Shown here: positions 38,414 to 50,100 of the stretch, one piece after another
How positions within the stretch are numbered: position 1 is the stretch's first letter
Layout of the letters: the number at the start of each line of letters is the position of its first letter
Source of the DNA: Rhynchopus sp. YZ270_cl-10
Lineage: Eukaryota > Euglenozoa > Diplonemea > Diplonemida > Diplonemidae
Direction: 5' to 3'
DNA: 64,000 nt
Assembly: GCA_964035575.1 (NCBI GenBank)
Contig: OZ037899.1
Coordinates: 186,001-250,000 of the forward strand
Notes under the pieces: model-generated
Seen by the model: the letters and a program-made list of their open reading frames with translations, nothing else
What the model was told of the DNA's origin: nothing
The model's database searches: none
Made by a program: the position numbers and the translations under genes

Positions 38414-39850
38414 TTCACTTGTCCCCTTTGCCCTCCTCCCCTGAAGAAGAAGTGGGGAGGCGCAGGTCAGGCTGAGGACCTTTCCGCTGCTAGCCGTCCT
38501 ACACCCTTTATACACATACCTGGGGTGTTTCCGACCAGCAGCCCCTCGGTCTCCTGGTTGTGTCCTTTTCAGACACACCCTTCCACCGAGAGCACAGCTC
38601 GCTACCACCCGTTGGCTTCTTCCGTATCACAGAAACTTCCGAAGTCCGCGGGGTGTGTAACTCACTGTGGCCCGACTGTACATTGAGCCCTCTGCTTGAG
38701 AGGACCGGCTGGTGACCCAGTCTGTAGCGACCCCATGCGTCCCAGTTTGTGGTTTCACGCACTGGTGGGACACAGCCAGCTCGCGCTGACCACTCCAGTC
38801 GCCCGGAGGTGGAACCGACGGTCTGAACCGCATGAATCTGCCGACCCAATGCGATCTTTGACCGTTAGCCAGCCGATTACTCGACCTGACCTCTGCTCAG
38901 CAAGTTGGCCACGCCTGTCTGCAGGGGAGTGACTCCCCACAAGTATGCATCTGACACAACTCCCTAACAGATTCACCAGCCTAGCCTGTTCACATCCCAT
39001 CCGTCGCGGTTATGTCACCACTCACTAGTGTCGGAGTCTGTTACATGTGAGCCCCAACATCGAACGAGTGCTGCTCACAAAGGCACCACCGCAGCAAATA
39101 GCGGTGCAGTTGCTTGCAGTCGTCGAGTGTGCTCACCACGTGGGTAGTCCCTGACTACACCGGCCTCTCTCTCCCTAGAGGCCGTTGCAACGGTCACCCA
39201 GACTCCAACGCGGACAGGAGTGGCTACAGAAGTCTTTGATGGGGGCTTTTACATGGGAGGCACACCCTGACCTGGACGGACCAGTTCTGTGGCTGTGGAT
39301 CACCCCTGTGGATTCAAACAGTGGACGCACCCGGTGCGTCACTGCAGACACCCAGCCAAGGTCCAGGGAGGACGACATCTCCTGAGCGTACCGACAGCAT
39401 CCGTGAAGTCCCGAAGGCCAACGCAGCCGCTGCAGACGTTCGGAAGAAGCGCCTCACCCATCGTAGATAGCCCTGACAGCAGCCACAAGCGTGCAGTAAA
39501 AACCACACAATGCAGATACAGCAGTCACCCAGTGAGATGGTCCAGGTCCCCGTCAGCAAGCCGCCATTGGCAACTACCAAACACCAACCTCTCAGCCACC
39601 CCTGTGTGTCCTTTGCTAGTGTGTGTTGACATACCTGGAATTCGGATGCTAGGTGAGGACTGTCGTCCCCGTACCACGCACCACCCACTGTCTCCGAGGA
39701 GCAGCCCGGGTGATGCGCCGACTAGGAGGTTACACGCCAGACGTTGTCTCGTCTGCTGGTCAACGGGGCAACAAACCCACCAGGGTCCCCTCTCGGGAAC
39801 GCACGCCTCCTGTTAGCAGCTACCCGTCGGGGGGCCTAATCCCCTGGGAG
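38414..39850. repeat. 1.44-kb unit, copy 1 (1437 bp)
   Basis: Bounded by CTG-type repeat on both sides, it starts at TTCACTTGTCCCC and ends at CCCCTGGGAG. A 7-bp stem with 12-base loop (CCTCCCC/GGGGAGG) lies at 38435-38460. Two CAG|GTATGT sequences, which match the host donor pattern, occur on the minus strand (near 38519 and near 39635). No recognisable protein is present; its open frames (up to 175 codons) resemble nothing I know. Copy 3 has the same length and looks nearly identical, while copy 2 differs at about ten positions plus two indels. It could be a non-autonomous insertion into the repeat or a tandem promoter monomer of LINE 1. Confidence 0.85.
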
Positions 39851-40141
39851 CTGCTGCTCTTGTTGCTGCTGTTGCTGCTGCTGCAGTTGCAGCTGGTGTA
39901 GCATATGTTGTTGCTGCTGTTGCTGCTGCTGCTATTGCTGCTGTTGCTGCTTTTGTTGCTGCTGTTGCTGCTGCTGCTATTGCTGCTGTTGCTGCTGTTG
40001 CTGCTGTTGCTGCTGTTGCTGCTGTTGCTGCTGTTGCTGCTGTTGCTGCTGTTGCTGCTGTTGCTGCTGTTGCTGCCGTTGTTGCTGCTGCTGCAGTTGC
40101 AGCTGGTGTAGTATATGCTGCTGTTGCTGCTGTTGCTGCTG
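39851..40141. repeat. (CTGTTG)n-type microsatellite between unit copies 1 and 2
   Basis: Nearly pure GCTGCT/GTTGCT repeat of about 290 bp. It contains two copies of a short sub-block with GCAGTTGCAGCTGGTGTAG (about 39880-39900 and 40090-40110). Long Leu or Ser/Asn frames through it are repeat artefacts. A related GGTGTAG tract lies beyond copy 3 at about 43050, which suggests that this is the leader repeat into which the units were placed. Confidence 0.92.
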
Positions 40142-41575
40142 TTCACTTGTCCCCTTTGCCCTCCTCCCCTGAAGAAGAAGTGGGGAGGCGCAGGTCAGGC
40201 TGAGGACCTTTCCGCTGCTAGCCGTCCTACACCCTTTTTACACATACCTGGGGTGTTTCCGACCAGCAGCCCCTCGGTCTCCTGGTTGTGTCCTTTTCAG
40301 ACACGCCCTTCCACCGAGAGCACAGCTCACTACCGCCCGTTGGCTTCTTCCGTATCACAGAAACTTCCAAAGTCCGCGGGGTGTGTAACTCACTGTGGCC
40401 CGACTGTACATTGAGCCCTCTGCTTGAGAGGACCGGCTGGTGACCCAGTCTGTAGCGATCCCATGCGTCCCAGTTTGTGGTTTCACGCACTGGTGGGACA
40501 CAGCCAGCTCGCGCTGACCACTCCAGTCGCCCGGAGGTGGAACCGACGGTCTGAACCGCATGAATCTGCCGACCCAATGCGATCTTTGACCGTTAGCCAG
40601 CCGATTACTCGACCTGACCTCTGCTCGGCCAGTTGGTCACGCCTGTCTGCAGGGGAGTGACTCCCCACAAGTATGCATCCGACACAACTCCCTAACAGAT
40701 TCACCAGCCTAGCCTGTTCACATCCCAACCGTCGCGGTTATGTCACCACTCACTAGTGTCGGAGTCTGTTACATGTCACAACATCGAACGAGTGCTGCTC
40801 ACAAAGGCACCACCGCAGCAAATAGCGGTGCAGTTGCTTGCAGTCGTCGAGTGTGCTCACCACGTGGGTAGTCCCTGACTACACCGGCCTCTCTCTCCCT
40901 AGAGGCCGTTGCAACGGTCACCCAGACTCCAACGCGGACAGGAGTGGCTACAGAAGTCTTTGATGGGGGCTTTTACATGGGAGGCACACCCTGACCTGGA
41001 CGGACCAGTTCTGTGGCTGTGGATCACCCCTGTGGATTCAAACAGTGGACGCACCCGGTGCGTCACTGCAGACACCCAGCCAAGGTCCAGGGAGGACGAC
41101 ATCTCCTGAGCGTACCGACAGCATCCGTGAAGTCCCGAAGGCCAACGCAGCCGCTGCAGACGTTCGGAAGAAGCGCCTCACCCATCGTAGATAGCCCTGA
41201 CAGCAGCCACAAGCGTGCAGTAAAAACCACACAATGCAGATACAGCAGTCACCCAGTGAGATGGTCCAGGTCCCCGTCAGCAAGCCGCCATTGGCAACTA
41301 CCAAACACCAACCTCTCAGCCACCCCTGTGTGTCCTTTGCTAGTGTGTGTTGACATACCTGGAATTCCGGATGCTAGGTGAGGACTGTCGTCCCCGTACC
41401 ACGCACCACCCACTGTCTCCGTGGAGCAGCCCGGGTGATGCGCCGACTAGGAGGTTACACGCCAGACGTTGTCTCGTCTGCTGGTCAACGGGGCAACAAA
41501 CCCACCAGGGTCCCCTCTCGGGAACGCACGCCTCCTGTTAGCAGCTACCCGTCGGGGGGCCTAATCCCCTGGGAG
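40142..41575. repeat. 1.44-kb unit, copy 2 (1434 bp, the divergent one)
   Basis: Same limits as copy 1. It lacks four bases near 40775 (ATGTCACAAC where the others have ATGTGAGCCCCAAC) and has one extra C near 41366 (AATTCCGG). About ten substitutions separate it from copies 1 and 3, for example GCTCGGCCAGTTGGTC for GCTCAGCAAGTTGGCC. The indels break the longest frame seen in the other copies, which argues against that frame being a conserved protein. Confidence 0.85.
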
Positions 41576-41599
41576 CTGCTGTTGCTGCTGTTGCTGCTG

Positions 41600-43036
41600 T
41601 TCACTTGTCCCCTTTGCCCTCCTCCCCTGAAGAAGAAGTGGGGAGGCGCAGGTCAGGCTGAGGACCTTTCCGCTGCTAGCCGTCCTACACCCTTTATACA
41701 CATACCTGGGGTGTTTCCGACCAGCAGCCCCTCGGTCTCCTGGTTGTGTCCTTTTCAGACACACCCTTCCACCGAGAGCACAGCTCGCTACCACCCGTTG
41801 GCTTCTTCCGTATCACAGAAACTTCCGAAGTCCGCGGGGTGTGTAACTCACTGTGGCCCGACTGTACATTGAGCCCTCTGCTTGAGAGGACCGGCTGGTG
41901 ACCCAGTCTGTAGCGACCCCATGCGTCCCAGTTTGTGGTTTCACGCACTGGTGGGACACAGCCAGCTCGCGCTGACCACTCCAGTCGCCCGGAGGTGGAA
42001 CCGACGGTCTGAACCGCATGAATCTGCCGACCCAATGCGATCTTTGACCGTTAGCCAGCCGATTACTCGACCTGACCTCTGCTCAGCAAGTTGGCCACGC
42101 CTGTCTGCAGGGGAGTGACTCCCCACAAGTATGCATCTGACACAACTCCCTAACAGATTCACCAGCCTAGCCTGTTCACATCCCATCCGTCGCGGTTATG
42201 TCACCACTCACTAGTGTCGGAGTCTGTTACATGTGAGCCCCAACATCGAACGAGTGCTGCTCACAAAGGCACCACCGCAGCAAATAGCGGTGCAGTTGCT
42301 TGCAGTCGTCGAGTGTGCTCACCACGTGGGTAGTCCCTGACTACACCGGCCTCTCTCTCCCTAGAGGCCGTTGCAACGGTCACCCAGACTCCAACGCGGA
42401 CAGGAGTGGCTACAGAAGTCTTTGATGGGGGCTTTTACATGGGAGGCACACCCTGACCTGGACGGACCAGTTCTGTGGCTGTGGATCACCCCTGTGGATT
42501 CAAACAGTGGACGCACCCGGTGCGTCACTGCAGACACCCAGCCAAGGTCCAGGGAGGACGACATCTCCTGAGCGTACCGACAGCATCCGTGAAGTCCCGA
42601 AGGCCAACGCAGCCGCTGCAGACGTTCGGAAGAAGCGCCTCACCCATCGTAGATAGCCCTGACAGCAGCCACAAGCGTGCAGTAAAAACCACACAATGCA
42701 GATACAGCAGTCACCCAGTGAGATGGTCCAGGTCCCCGTCAGCAAGCCGCCATTGGCAACTACCAAACACCAACCTCTCAGCCACCCCTGTGTGTCCTTT
42801 GCTAGTGTGTGTTGACATACCTGGAATTCGGATGCTAGGTGAGGACTGTCGTCCCCGTACCACGCACCACCCACTGTCTCCGAGGAGCAGCCCGGGTGAT
42901 GCGCCGACTAGGAGGTTACACGCCAGACGTTGTCTCGTCTGCTGGTCAACGGGGCAACAAACCCACCAGGGTCCCCTCTCGGGAACGCACGCCTCCTGTT
43001 AGCAGCTACCCGTCGGGGGGCCTAATCCCCTGGGAG
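41600..43036. repeat. 1.44-kb unit, copy 3 (1437 bp)
   Basis: I found no differences from copy 1 over the stretches compared, including the positions where copy 2 differs. It is separated from copy 2 by only about 24 bp of CTG-type repeat. It is followed by short CTG repeat (about 43037-43081) and then by sequence resembling the LINE 2 leader. Confidence 0.85.
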
Positions 43037-43290
43037 CTGCTCTTGTTGTTGCTGCTGGTGTAGCTCCTGCTGCTGCTGCTGATGCAGACATGCAGCACCA
43101 CCCACAACGCCCCCAAAAGGGCCTTCCTCCTCATTTTTAAAAAAGCAAAAACCAAAAAACGAAAACAAAGAAGGACAAGACACACTACGCCTTGCGCTTC
43201 GCCGGCCTGCACTCCTCTACCGTTGCCCAGGGACCGCCCCGTGGAGGCGTACAAGGCTCACAATAAAACAAAGGAAAGGGGGAGGGAGGG

Positions 43291-43293
<3 letters not shown>
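43037..43293 (-). other. Inferred 5' end of LINE 1 leader
   Basis: After a short CTG tract, 43130-43262 resembles 51090-51210, the leader of LINE 2. Both contain an A-rich stretch with GGACAAG, then a CTGCAC block, TGCCCAGG and GGAGGCG in the same order. I infer that this is the 5' end of LINE 1, lying against the poly(A) tail of LINE 2. The last bases (43270-43293) are GGGA-rich and may be flank rather than element. Confidence 0.5.
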
Positions 43294-43325
<32 letters not shown>

Positions 43326-43326
<1 letters not shown>

Positions 43327-44126
43327 GGGTTCATTTTTTTTGTTCCACATCAAACTGGACAGGGCAAGGGGGGTACGTTTATAATGCACATGAAAGGCGC
43401 TTGGTCCGAGCGAAGCGAGGGCCAAAAGTCTTACAATCAGTACATGTGCCGGTTTAGTTAGAACGAGGCACAAAAGTGAATTAAACGAGGGAGATATTTG
43501 TCATCAGCATGTCGCCCTATTATGTATCGTTGTTTGCCGAGCGAAGCGAGGCATACAACTATATTTAGCTCTATGACAATTTGGGATAAAGGAGGGGTGA
43601 ACATTAACACGGGAGAGGCAGGGGTGAATATAGACTGTCCAGTCTGTGTGGTTTTGCTGTATTTCCAGTATTGGTGCCCAGCTGGTTCTGGAGGGGAGGA
43701 AGGGGCGGGATGGGGCTTTCTTTTTACAATACGAAGTTCCTTTCTTGTTACTTTTGTTTTGTCTCTTGTAGTCTTTTTTGTTTGGATGATTAACGCCAGT
43801 AGCGACCCCCCATGGAACTCGTAGGGGATGGGGTGGGGGAAAAAATCTCCGTCGCTTACTCCTAGGCCGACGCCCACAGACAAACCGCCTCCTTGGCTTA
43901 CTCCTGACGTTTTCTGTGAGGGGGAAGATTTGGAATTTACATACAAGGGGCTTGACACCAGGGGGATTACACACATGTATCTAATGGGAGGGGTTGGGGG
44001 TAAAAAGGAAACAGGGAACTAAACAGGTGTTGCTACACACAAAAGTTGGGGTGGGGGAAAATAACAGAGAAGGGAAGGGCAACAGGGCCCACATAAACCA
44101 CAATCACAACCAATCGCGAGGCCCTT
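43326..44126 (-). other. LINE 2 3' untranslated region
   Basis: About 800 bp lie between the ORF stop and the poly(A) tail. They contain two exact copies of GAGCGAAGCGAGG (near 43408 and 43538). The first is preceded by CGCTT, which could pair with AAGCG. Short open frames (for example 43458-43976, minus) have no recognisable content. No similarity to the LINE 1 3' region is apparent apart from the AAGCGAG core. Confidence 0.7.
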
Positions 44127-47100
44127 CTATTTGAAGGTCGCCTCCATCATCAGCACCAGGACCGCCCTAAGCGCCCCGTACTGACTCGTCTGCCGTCCTC
44201 CGACGCGCCCCAGCTCCTCCCGCTGATCCCACCACGCGTCCAGCGCCTCGTACGCCACCTCCGGTGCCAAGGGAGTCATTCCCTCTCGCCTGGTCCCTCC
44301 CCTGGGGAAGAAGCAGTCCGCCCACTCTTCGACATTTCTCGGCACCCTGTCCCCTTCCTTCTGGCTGTGTGGGACTAACCCTTTCGCCTCCACATCCGAC
44401 CCTCGCGAGATAGGGGGAGAAGGCCGCCTTGCTGTGGTCTCCGCAGACCTGTCCTCCACTACACCGGAGCGACGAGTGTGGTTCCCCTGCGCCCGCCGCG
44501 AAGTCCCAAGGGTGGTCAGCTTCGTCCTTCTTTCCGCGTGGGACTTAGCCGTCCATCCACCAGTCTTCGCTGAACCCAAGTGGTGGTCACCAGTCAGAGC
44601 TGTTGGTGTGGTGTTGTAGCTCTGCTCTGATGGCCCCCAGACGAAGGATTCTGCTGCGGTTGCGGTGTTGTTGTCCATGGTGGTGTCGTGGTCGGCGCAG
44701 TCGGCGGAATCCTCCTCATCCATAACCTCCTCCTTCACCTCCGTTGCCGCGTCCTGTGGGGGAGCTGGGTTGCTGTTGTAGTAGCTACCTCCCACTGTCT
44801 GCGATGTTGTCGGCTGAACTGGCTGAACTGGCTGAACTGGCTTTGCCCTCAGCACACACTTTGCGTTGGCGCTCCCACATCCCTCACACCATGTGCGCTC
44901 GCAGGAACTACAAAACCAGTGGGGGACACTACATTCGGTGATGAGTGCGCAGTTTTCGCACGTGAGCAATTCCCCCTGTCTCCCCGGGCGCTCCTCCATC
45001 CGTGACAGCGCTCCGGTGCTGTGGCACTGCATCTCTGGAAGGGGGGTGTCGGGGGCAAGGCTTCGCAGATATGCAAACGTGTTGTCTGTCATGCATAACG
45101 GCGAGAAGTGGCCAGCCTCGTGAGCTCCTGTGTGCAGCACTGCTACGGCCCCGTTCGACTTGCTGGCTGGTCTATGGATGTGCACCTTAGAGTCCGATGA
45201 CACGACCGCCACAATGACTACCTGCAAAGCCCGTGCCAGACCCGCCAGTGCTGTCTGGTCCGCCCACGACCTGCGATCCCTGTTCCCTGCCAGGCTCATC
45301 CATCGCACCCAGGTCGCGAGGTCGGGCATCGCATTTCTCGCCAGGTCAGCATCTCTCTTCACTCTCTCCACCGCCAGGGACCGAAGGGTCGACGATGTCA
45401 CCACCTTCCAGCTCCGCACTGACCAGCACACTGCGTCGAACGCACAGTCTCCTACTCGGAACGGCACGGGCACCTGCGGTCGGGACAGCCCCCACTTCAC
45501 CAAGTTGGCCTCCAGTTCGCTGTGGGGGGTTGGGTCCTGTGCTGCTGTCTCTGGCGCCGTTTCCTTCTCGTTGCCTGTCTCTGGCTCCTCCTCCGCACTC
45601 ACCCTGATGTCTCCCTGGTGGTCGTCTGTCACTTCCAGGTTAGGTAGATGGTCGGGGGGCAAGCGTATCAAGTCCCCCTCTTCCGGGTCGACGGTGGGAT
45701 CTAAGTCCACACGCTCTCGCAGAGGACCCCTCAGGCAACCAGTCAGAGACCCTCGATCCGTCGCGGCCTTCCCGATCTGTCGCTGCAGCGTCGTCCCTAG
45801 CCCCCAATTCCACCTCTGTGACATCTCCACTCTGTTCCCAAGCTTCCTGTCCGCTGCGAAACGGAGCATCTGCTGCCATATCGACGCCGCCGCGGGTCCC
45901 AGACCTCCTGTGGTCTCCAGGGCGAAGGGTGTGAACGCCAGCCGCTCCGCCGCACACGCGTCACCATGCTTCTTCCTCTTGGCAGTTTCCGCCTTCGTCG
46001 CCGCGTACCCCTTCGCGACTGCGGCACCCTGCACCATCGACGCTGACGTCGGCGTCCACACAGTCACATCGATAGCTCGTCCTCTCGACTCCCCGACCCC
46101 TGTGGACAGCAGAATGTCAGCGGGCTTGTTGTTGCCCAGGATGAGGTGGTTGGGTTCCAGGATGGGGCTCAGACCTGCCTCATTTGCTGCTCCATACACA
46201 TAATCGCGTACTGAGTTATGTCGCAGTATACGATGCCCACCCATTCTGCAGGCGAAGATGTGGTCCCCCCTGGTGTCCATGGGCTGGTTGCATTGCCTGC
46301 ATGAGACACCCTCCGCGTATATGGGGAGGTGGAGGCGGAGTCTGGCTGCGGCCTTGAATGCAATCGGAGGGATGTAGTGCTCCCAGGTGGGGGGTGCAGT
46401 AAGCCAGGACCCTGCTTGGGGGAGGGCCAGAGAATTGAGACGCGCCTTGTCGTACGCATCACCCTTGACGAAGAGGTCCCGCAATTGTTCCTCCAGGATC
46501 CCTGCAGACAGATCACGTTGACGCAGGGGGACGGCTGGCTGCAGCTTGGGGTCAATCCTAGCACCTTCAGCCACTTGCTCGTTGTACAGCGTTGCCGTCC
46601 GTTCCCATCCTTCGGCGTCCCAGGTGAAGCTGGGGTCCAGTTCGGTGCACAGTTGGTGCAGGCCGCTCCTTGCTCCCATGGCTGCTGCAGTCCAGTGGTC
46701 GCGGATGCGGCGCACGCCCATGCCCCCTACCCTACATGGCAGTGCGGCCTGTCTCCGTGCTTCTTCCGGCAGGCCTCCATCCTCATCACCAAAAAGCGCG
46801 GCCAGGGCAGCGTCTACCTCCTTGTCGTACTGGCTGAGGTACTTGTGGGTGCACGCGTGACCAATGGCTCTCATGTAGAAAACCATGCGTGCAAACCCCT
46901 CGCACTGACGGAGTAATGTCAGTCCAGCCTGCGAGTCAGACACCTTCTGCAGCAGACGCAGTTGCACCGCGAATTCCTCCACCTTCTTCTCCATGTACGC
47001 TTCGCAGTACTCGTCGTCCCCGATTGGCGCCCCCAGGAACGCAAAGCCTCCATACTTCACGCTCATCACTTTTCCTTCACAGGCTGAGCAAGTCTCCGCC

Positions 47101-50100
47101 AAGTCAGTGGTGTGGCTGCACACGGGGAGGCCAGCTCTGTCCAGGTCCAACGGAGTCTGCTGTCCTAGGGCGATGACTTCACACTTTGACAGCTTCACCT
47201 TCAGCCCCAGCTCCGCACTGCGTGTCCTCACTAACTCCAGCGCTCGAGCCACCGCCTCTGGGTTCCCCATGATCGTCCCATCATCGAGGTACCAGATGCT
47301 ACAGTCGATGCCCTGGACTGCACGCACTTCGTCTGTCAGTGCTTTGATCCCCAGGGAGAAGAGTAGGGGCCCTGCGGGGTCGCCTTGCTGCGCGCCTCTG
47401 GTGGATGGGATCATCTCGTCACCATACACTAGCCCGGTGTGGGAGTTGTAGCACCATTCGACCCACGGTGAAATGGACGGGAGATATTTCCTTGTGGCTT
47501 CCAGAAAAGTCTTGCGAAAGATGCTGTTGAATGCGTTCTCGTAGTCAATCTGTACGATCACTTTGTCGCTCCCCTGGTGTCGTTTTGCGTATGCTGCCAC
47601 AACCATTGTCGCCGCTTCCAGTCCACCGTCCACCGCCACCCCAACTTGTCTCCCTGGCAGCAGCACTCCTCGTGCCTTTTCCCTCACAGACGCCACCTCG
47701 ATCTTGCTCACGACTCGCCGAAGTGTGTTGCCTGCAGAGATGGGGCGGACGTCGCCTTGGTCACCCTTCTTTAACGCCACCAGAGTAGCTCCTGCCATGA
47801 ACATAGCTGTCTCGGAGGGGGCTTTCCCGCGTCGCAGCAGGTCCAGGACTTGCGTCATCAGTGGCAAGATGTTCAGGTCCGGGTGTTTGACCATCCACCC
47901 CTTGAGGTGATCCCCGCGCAGACCAAAGGGACCTGGAGCAGAGCCCTTTGCCATGCTATTTATGGCTTTGAGGGCGGCGATCGGCTTCAGCGGCTCGGAA
48001 GCAATTTCCGGCAGAGAAGTGGCAGGTTGGGGTTCCTCATGGGGGTGCTTTCTGCGGAGGATGTCTGTGGATTCCTCAGTACGCTCTGCCAGCCCACCCT
48101 TGTGGAGGCGGCTCATCCCTGCTGCCATCCTCCCATTCCGCACCTCCCGGACCATCGCCTTCTCCCTTTCTTCCCACGTTGGTTCCTTCCGCTCCTTCTC
48201 CTTCTTCGTACCGCCTGTGCGATTCGCAGCTGCTCGCCACATTGCTGCGATCTCACCTTCTCTCCACTCATCCACATCCTTCTGCCGCAAGACTGCCACC
48301 TTCGTCTTGAGGTGCTTCCCACCTCGCTTCGCCGGTAGGACCAGCTTCGCGAACATGCACAAACGTTTCCAGCTTGCCTCATCGCCAACTGCGGCCACAT
48401 CCTCAAGTGCCTGGGTGAACTCCACAGCGGCTGGACGGTCGATGCTCGTGGGGATCGCATCTGTTGTCCTGATGGGGATTTGAGCTATCTCCCACCACTC
48501 CGGCAAGTCAACGTCGTCTGCCTTTTCCACTGCGGTGCGTTCCCTGGGTGTGGGCTTTGCGATCGCCTTTACCAGTTTCGCACACTGAAGACATGTCTCC
48601 TTCGATGCCGACCGTATCCCCCCACACGCTTCACACTGTCCTAACCCCAACTTGTTGAGGGTGTCGTGGGGGATGTGGTCGCCGGAAGACAGGTGTGCAC
48701 CGATGTGTGTGCGCAGGCCGGGAACAGAGAAGGGCTGGGGACGGTGTAGACTGCTTCCGTTGCAACACGGAACAGGGCAGAAGAGCCTCGGTGCATCAGC
48801 CCCCAGAGGAGAAGGCGACTCCTTCGTCATGGCAGGGATGGGTGTTGCTGTTAGGCCTTTCGGGTCAAGCTCTGCGAAGGGGGCCGACTGGACCATTGCC
48901 AGGGCGTTCTTTGGGTCCATTTGCACTTCCTCATAGTGATTATTGAGGAGTGAAACTACCCTGACGCGGCGGTCTTTCTGCGTCCGCAAGTCTTTCGATG
49001 AGGCTGCGGGGTTGATCGTCACCACTGGATTCGGCCCAGGCTGCACTACCGCTATCGTGGTGGACCATGCATTTGCTGCCAGGTGTAGGGTGAGGTGGTT
49101 GCCCCACACCTCAGGGTTGGTGAGGCCGTCAATGAAGCTTGACAGCTGTGCCTCGGTCTCGAAGTAGCGTCTGAGACCGGTCTTCACCTTCGTGACCCGC
49201 GCTCTGTCAGCCAGCTCAGTGCGTGCTTTGCTGACATCCAAGTACAGCGCGTTCTTCTTACCCAGTAAGGCCACGTACATGCACTCGCCGTTGGCTGCGT
49301 TCGGCACCCTCTTCCCCCCATGCACCTCGAGGAATGCGTCAAGGTTTGCCGCCTCCTCCGGGTTGATGTCCCCGTCTGCTCCACCTGCCAGCGCCCCGGG
49401 CCCCAGGCTTATGCTCTGAGGTGACAGCTCCCACCCGTCCCCTGTCCCCGCCGGTCGCCTCAACCTCTGCATGAAAACCCACACCCTGCTGGCAAGTACT
49501 CGCAACCACAGCCTCCCGCTACGTGCTCTGTATCGGCCCTGTAGGAGCCCCTTCCTCAGCAGCACACTCAGCAGCTCTGCGTCCCGGATCAGTGCACAAC
49601 CCAAAGCCCGTGGCGCCGATCTCCCAAGCTCATACCCCACGCAAACCAGAGCCCAGATGGCCACCCACTGCAAAGCCACTCTCACAACGGCTGCCCTTAT
49701 CCTGCGGAAAAGTTGAGAGGGCGGACGCTTGCATGGCGCCTTGCGCCGACGGAACCTGCTCGCCTGTGCCTTGGTCCAGTTCAAGGACCTGTGACCTCGG
49801 CGCGTCCTCCTGGTCCCCCTCCTACCCACCAGCCACAATATGAGGTGACTGAGGGTAGGGGCGCGTCTGTCCTTCCACATGTCCAGGACCGCGAAAGACA
49901 CAAACACACCCCACTCAGGTGCCTCGGCTACCCAGCGGGGGTCTGGTCGGCGCAGAGAAGAAAGGCGTTCCCAAAGGATGCTCCACCAGTCAAACCCAAG
50001 CCCATGTTCTGCACGCCCCATGTGAACATTGGGGGTGATAAAGGTCCCCCACACCCGTAACGTCACACAGTAACTCTGTCCTTCTCGCCCCGCAAGGCTG

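Larger units (their letters stand above)
28271..43280 (-). mobile_element. LINE 1: long RLE-type non-LTR retrotransposon with two OTU-like domains
   Basis: Read on the minus strand, it has a 5' leader from about 43280, CTG/CAG-type repeats interrupted by three 1.44-kb units, a coding region at 37014-29303, a 3' untranslated region, and a 43-nt poly(A) tail (T run 28271-28313). Without the 1.44-kb units it would be roughly 10.5 kb. The RT has YLDDG, and a CCHC plus PD-(D/E)XK-like endonuclease follows it. That places it among the early-branching restriction-like-endonuclease LINEs (the CRE/R2/NeSL side); I cannot fix the clade. The 5' end is inferred from resemblance of 43130-43262 to the leader of LINE 2 (51090-51210), so it is approximate. 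No clear target-site duplication is seen: the left flank is GGAGCTAA repeat and the right flank is GGGA-rich. Confidence 0.8.

Noticed and set aside
38172-38418. Start of the LINE 1 ORF at 38418 or 38172
   Set aside because: 38418 is a GTG, and 38172 lies upstream of a Ser/Asn minisatellite. The ATG at 37014 is shared with LINE 2 and more plausible.
36881-40111. Long plus-strand Leu-rich and Ala/Val/Thr-rich ORFs
   Set aside because: They are readings of CTG/TTG repeats, with different low-complexity proteins in each frame.
38414-43036. Helitron or TIR transposon for the 1.44-kb unit
   Set aside because: No terminal inverted repeats and no CTRR end. The hairpin near one end alone is not enough, and the CTG flanks hide any target duplication.
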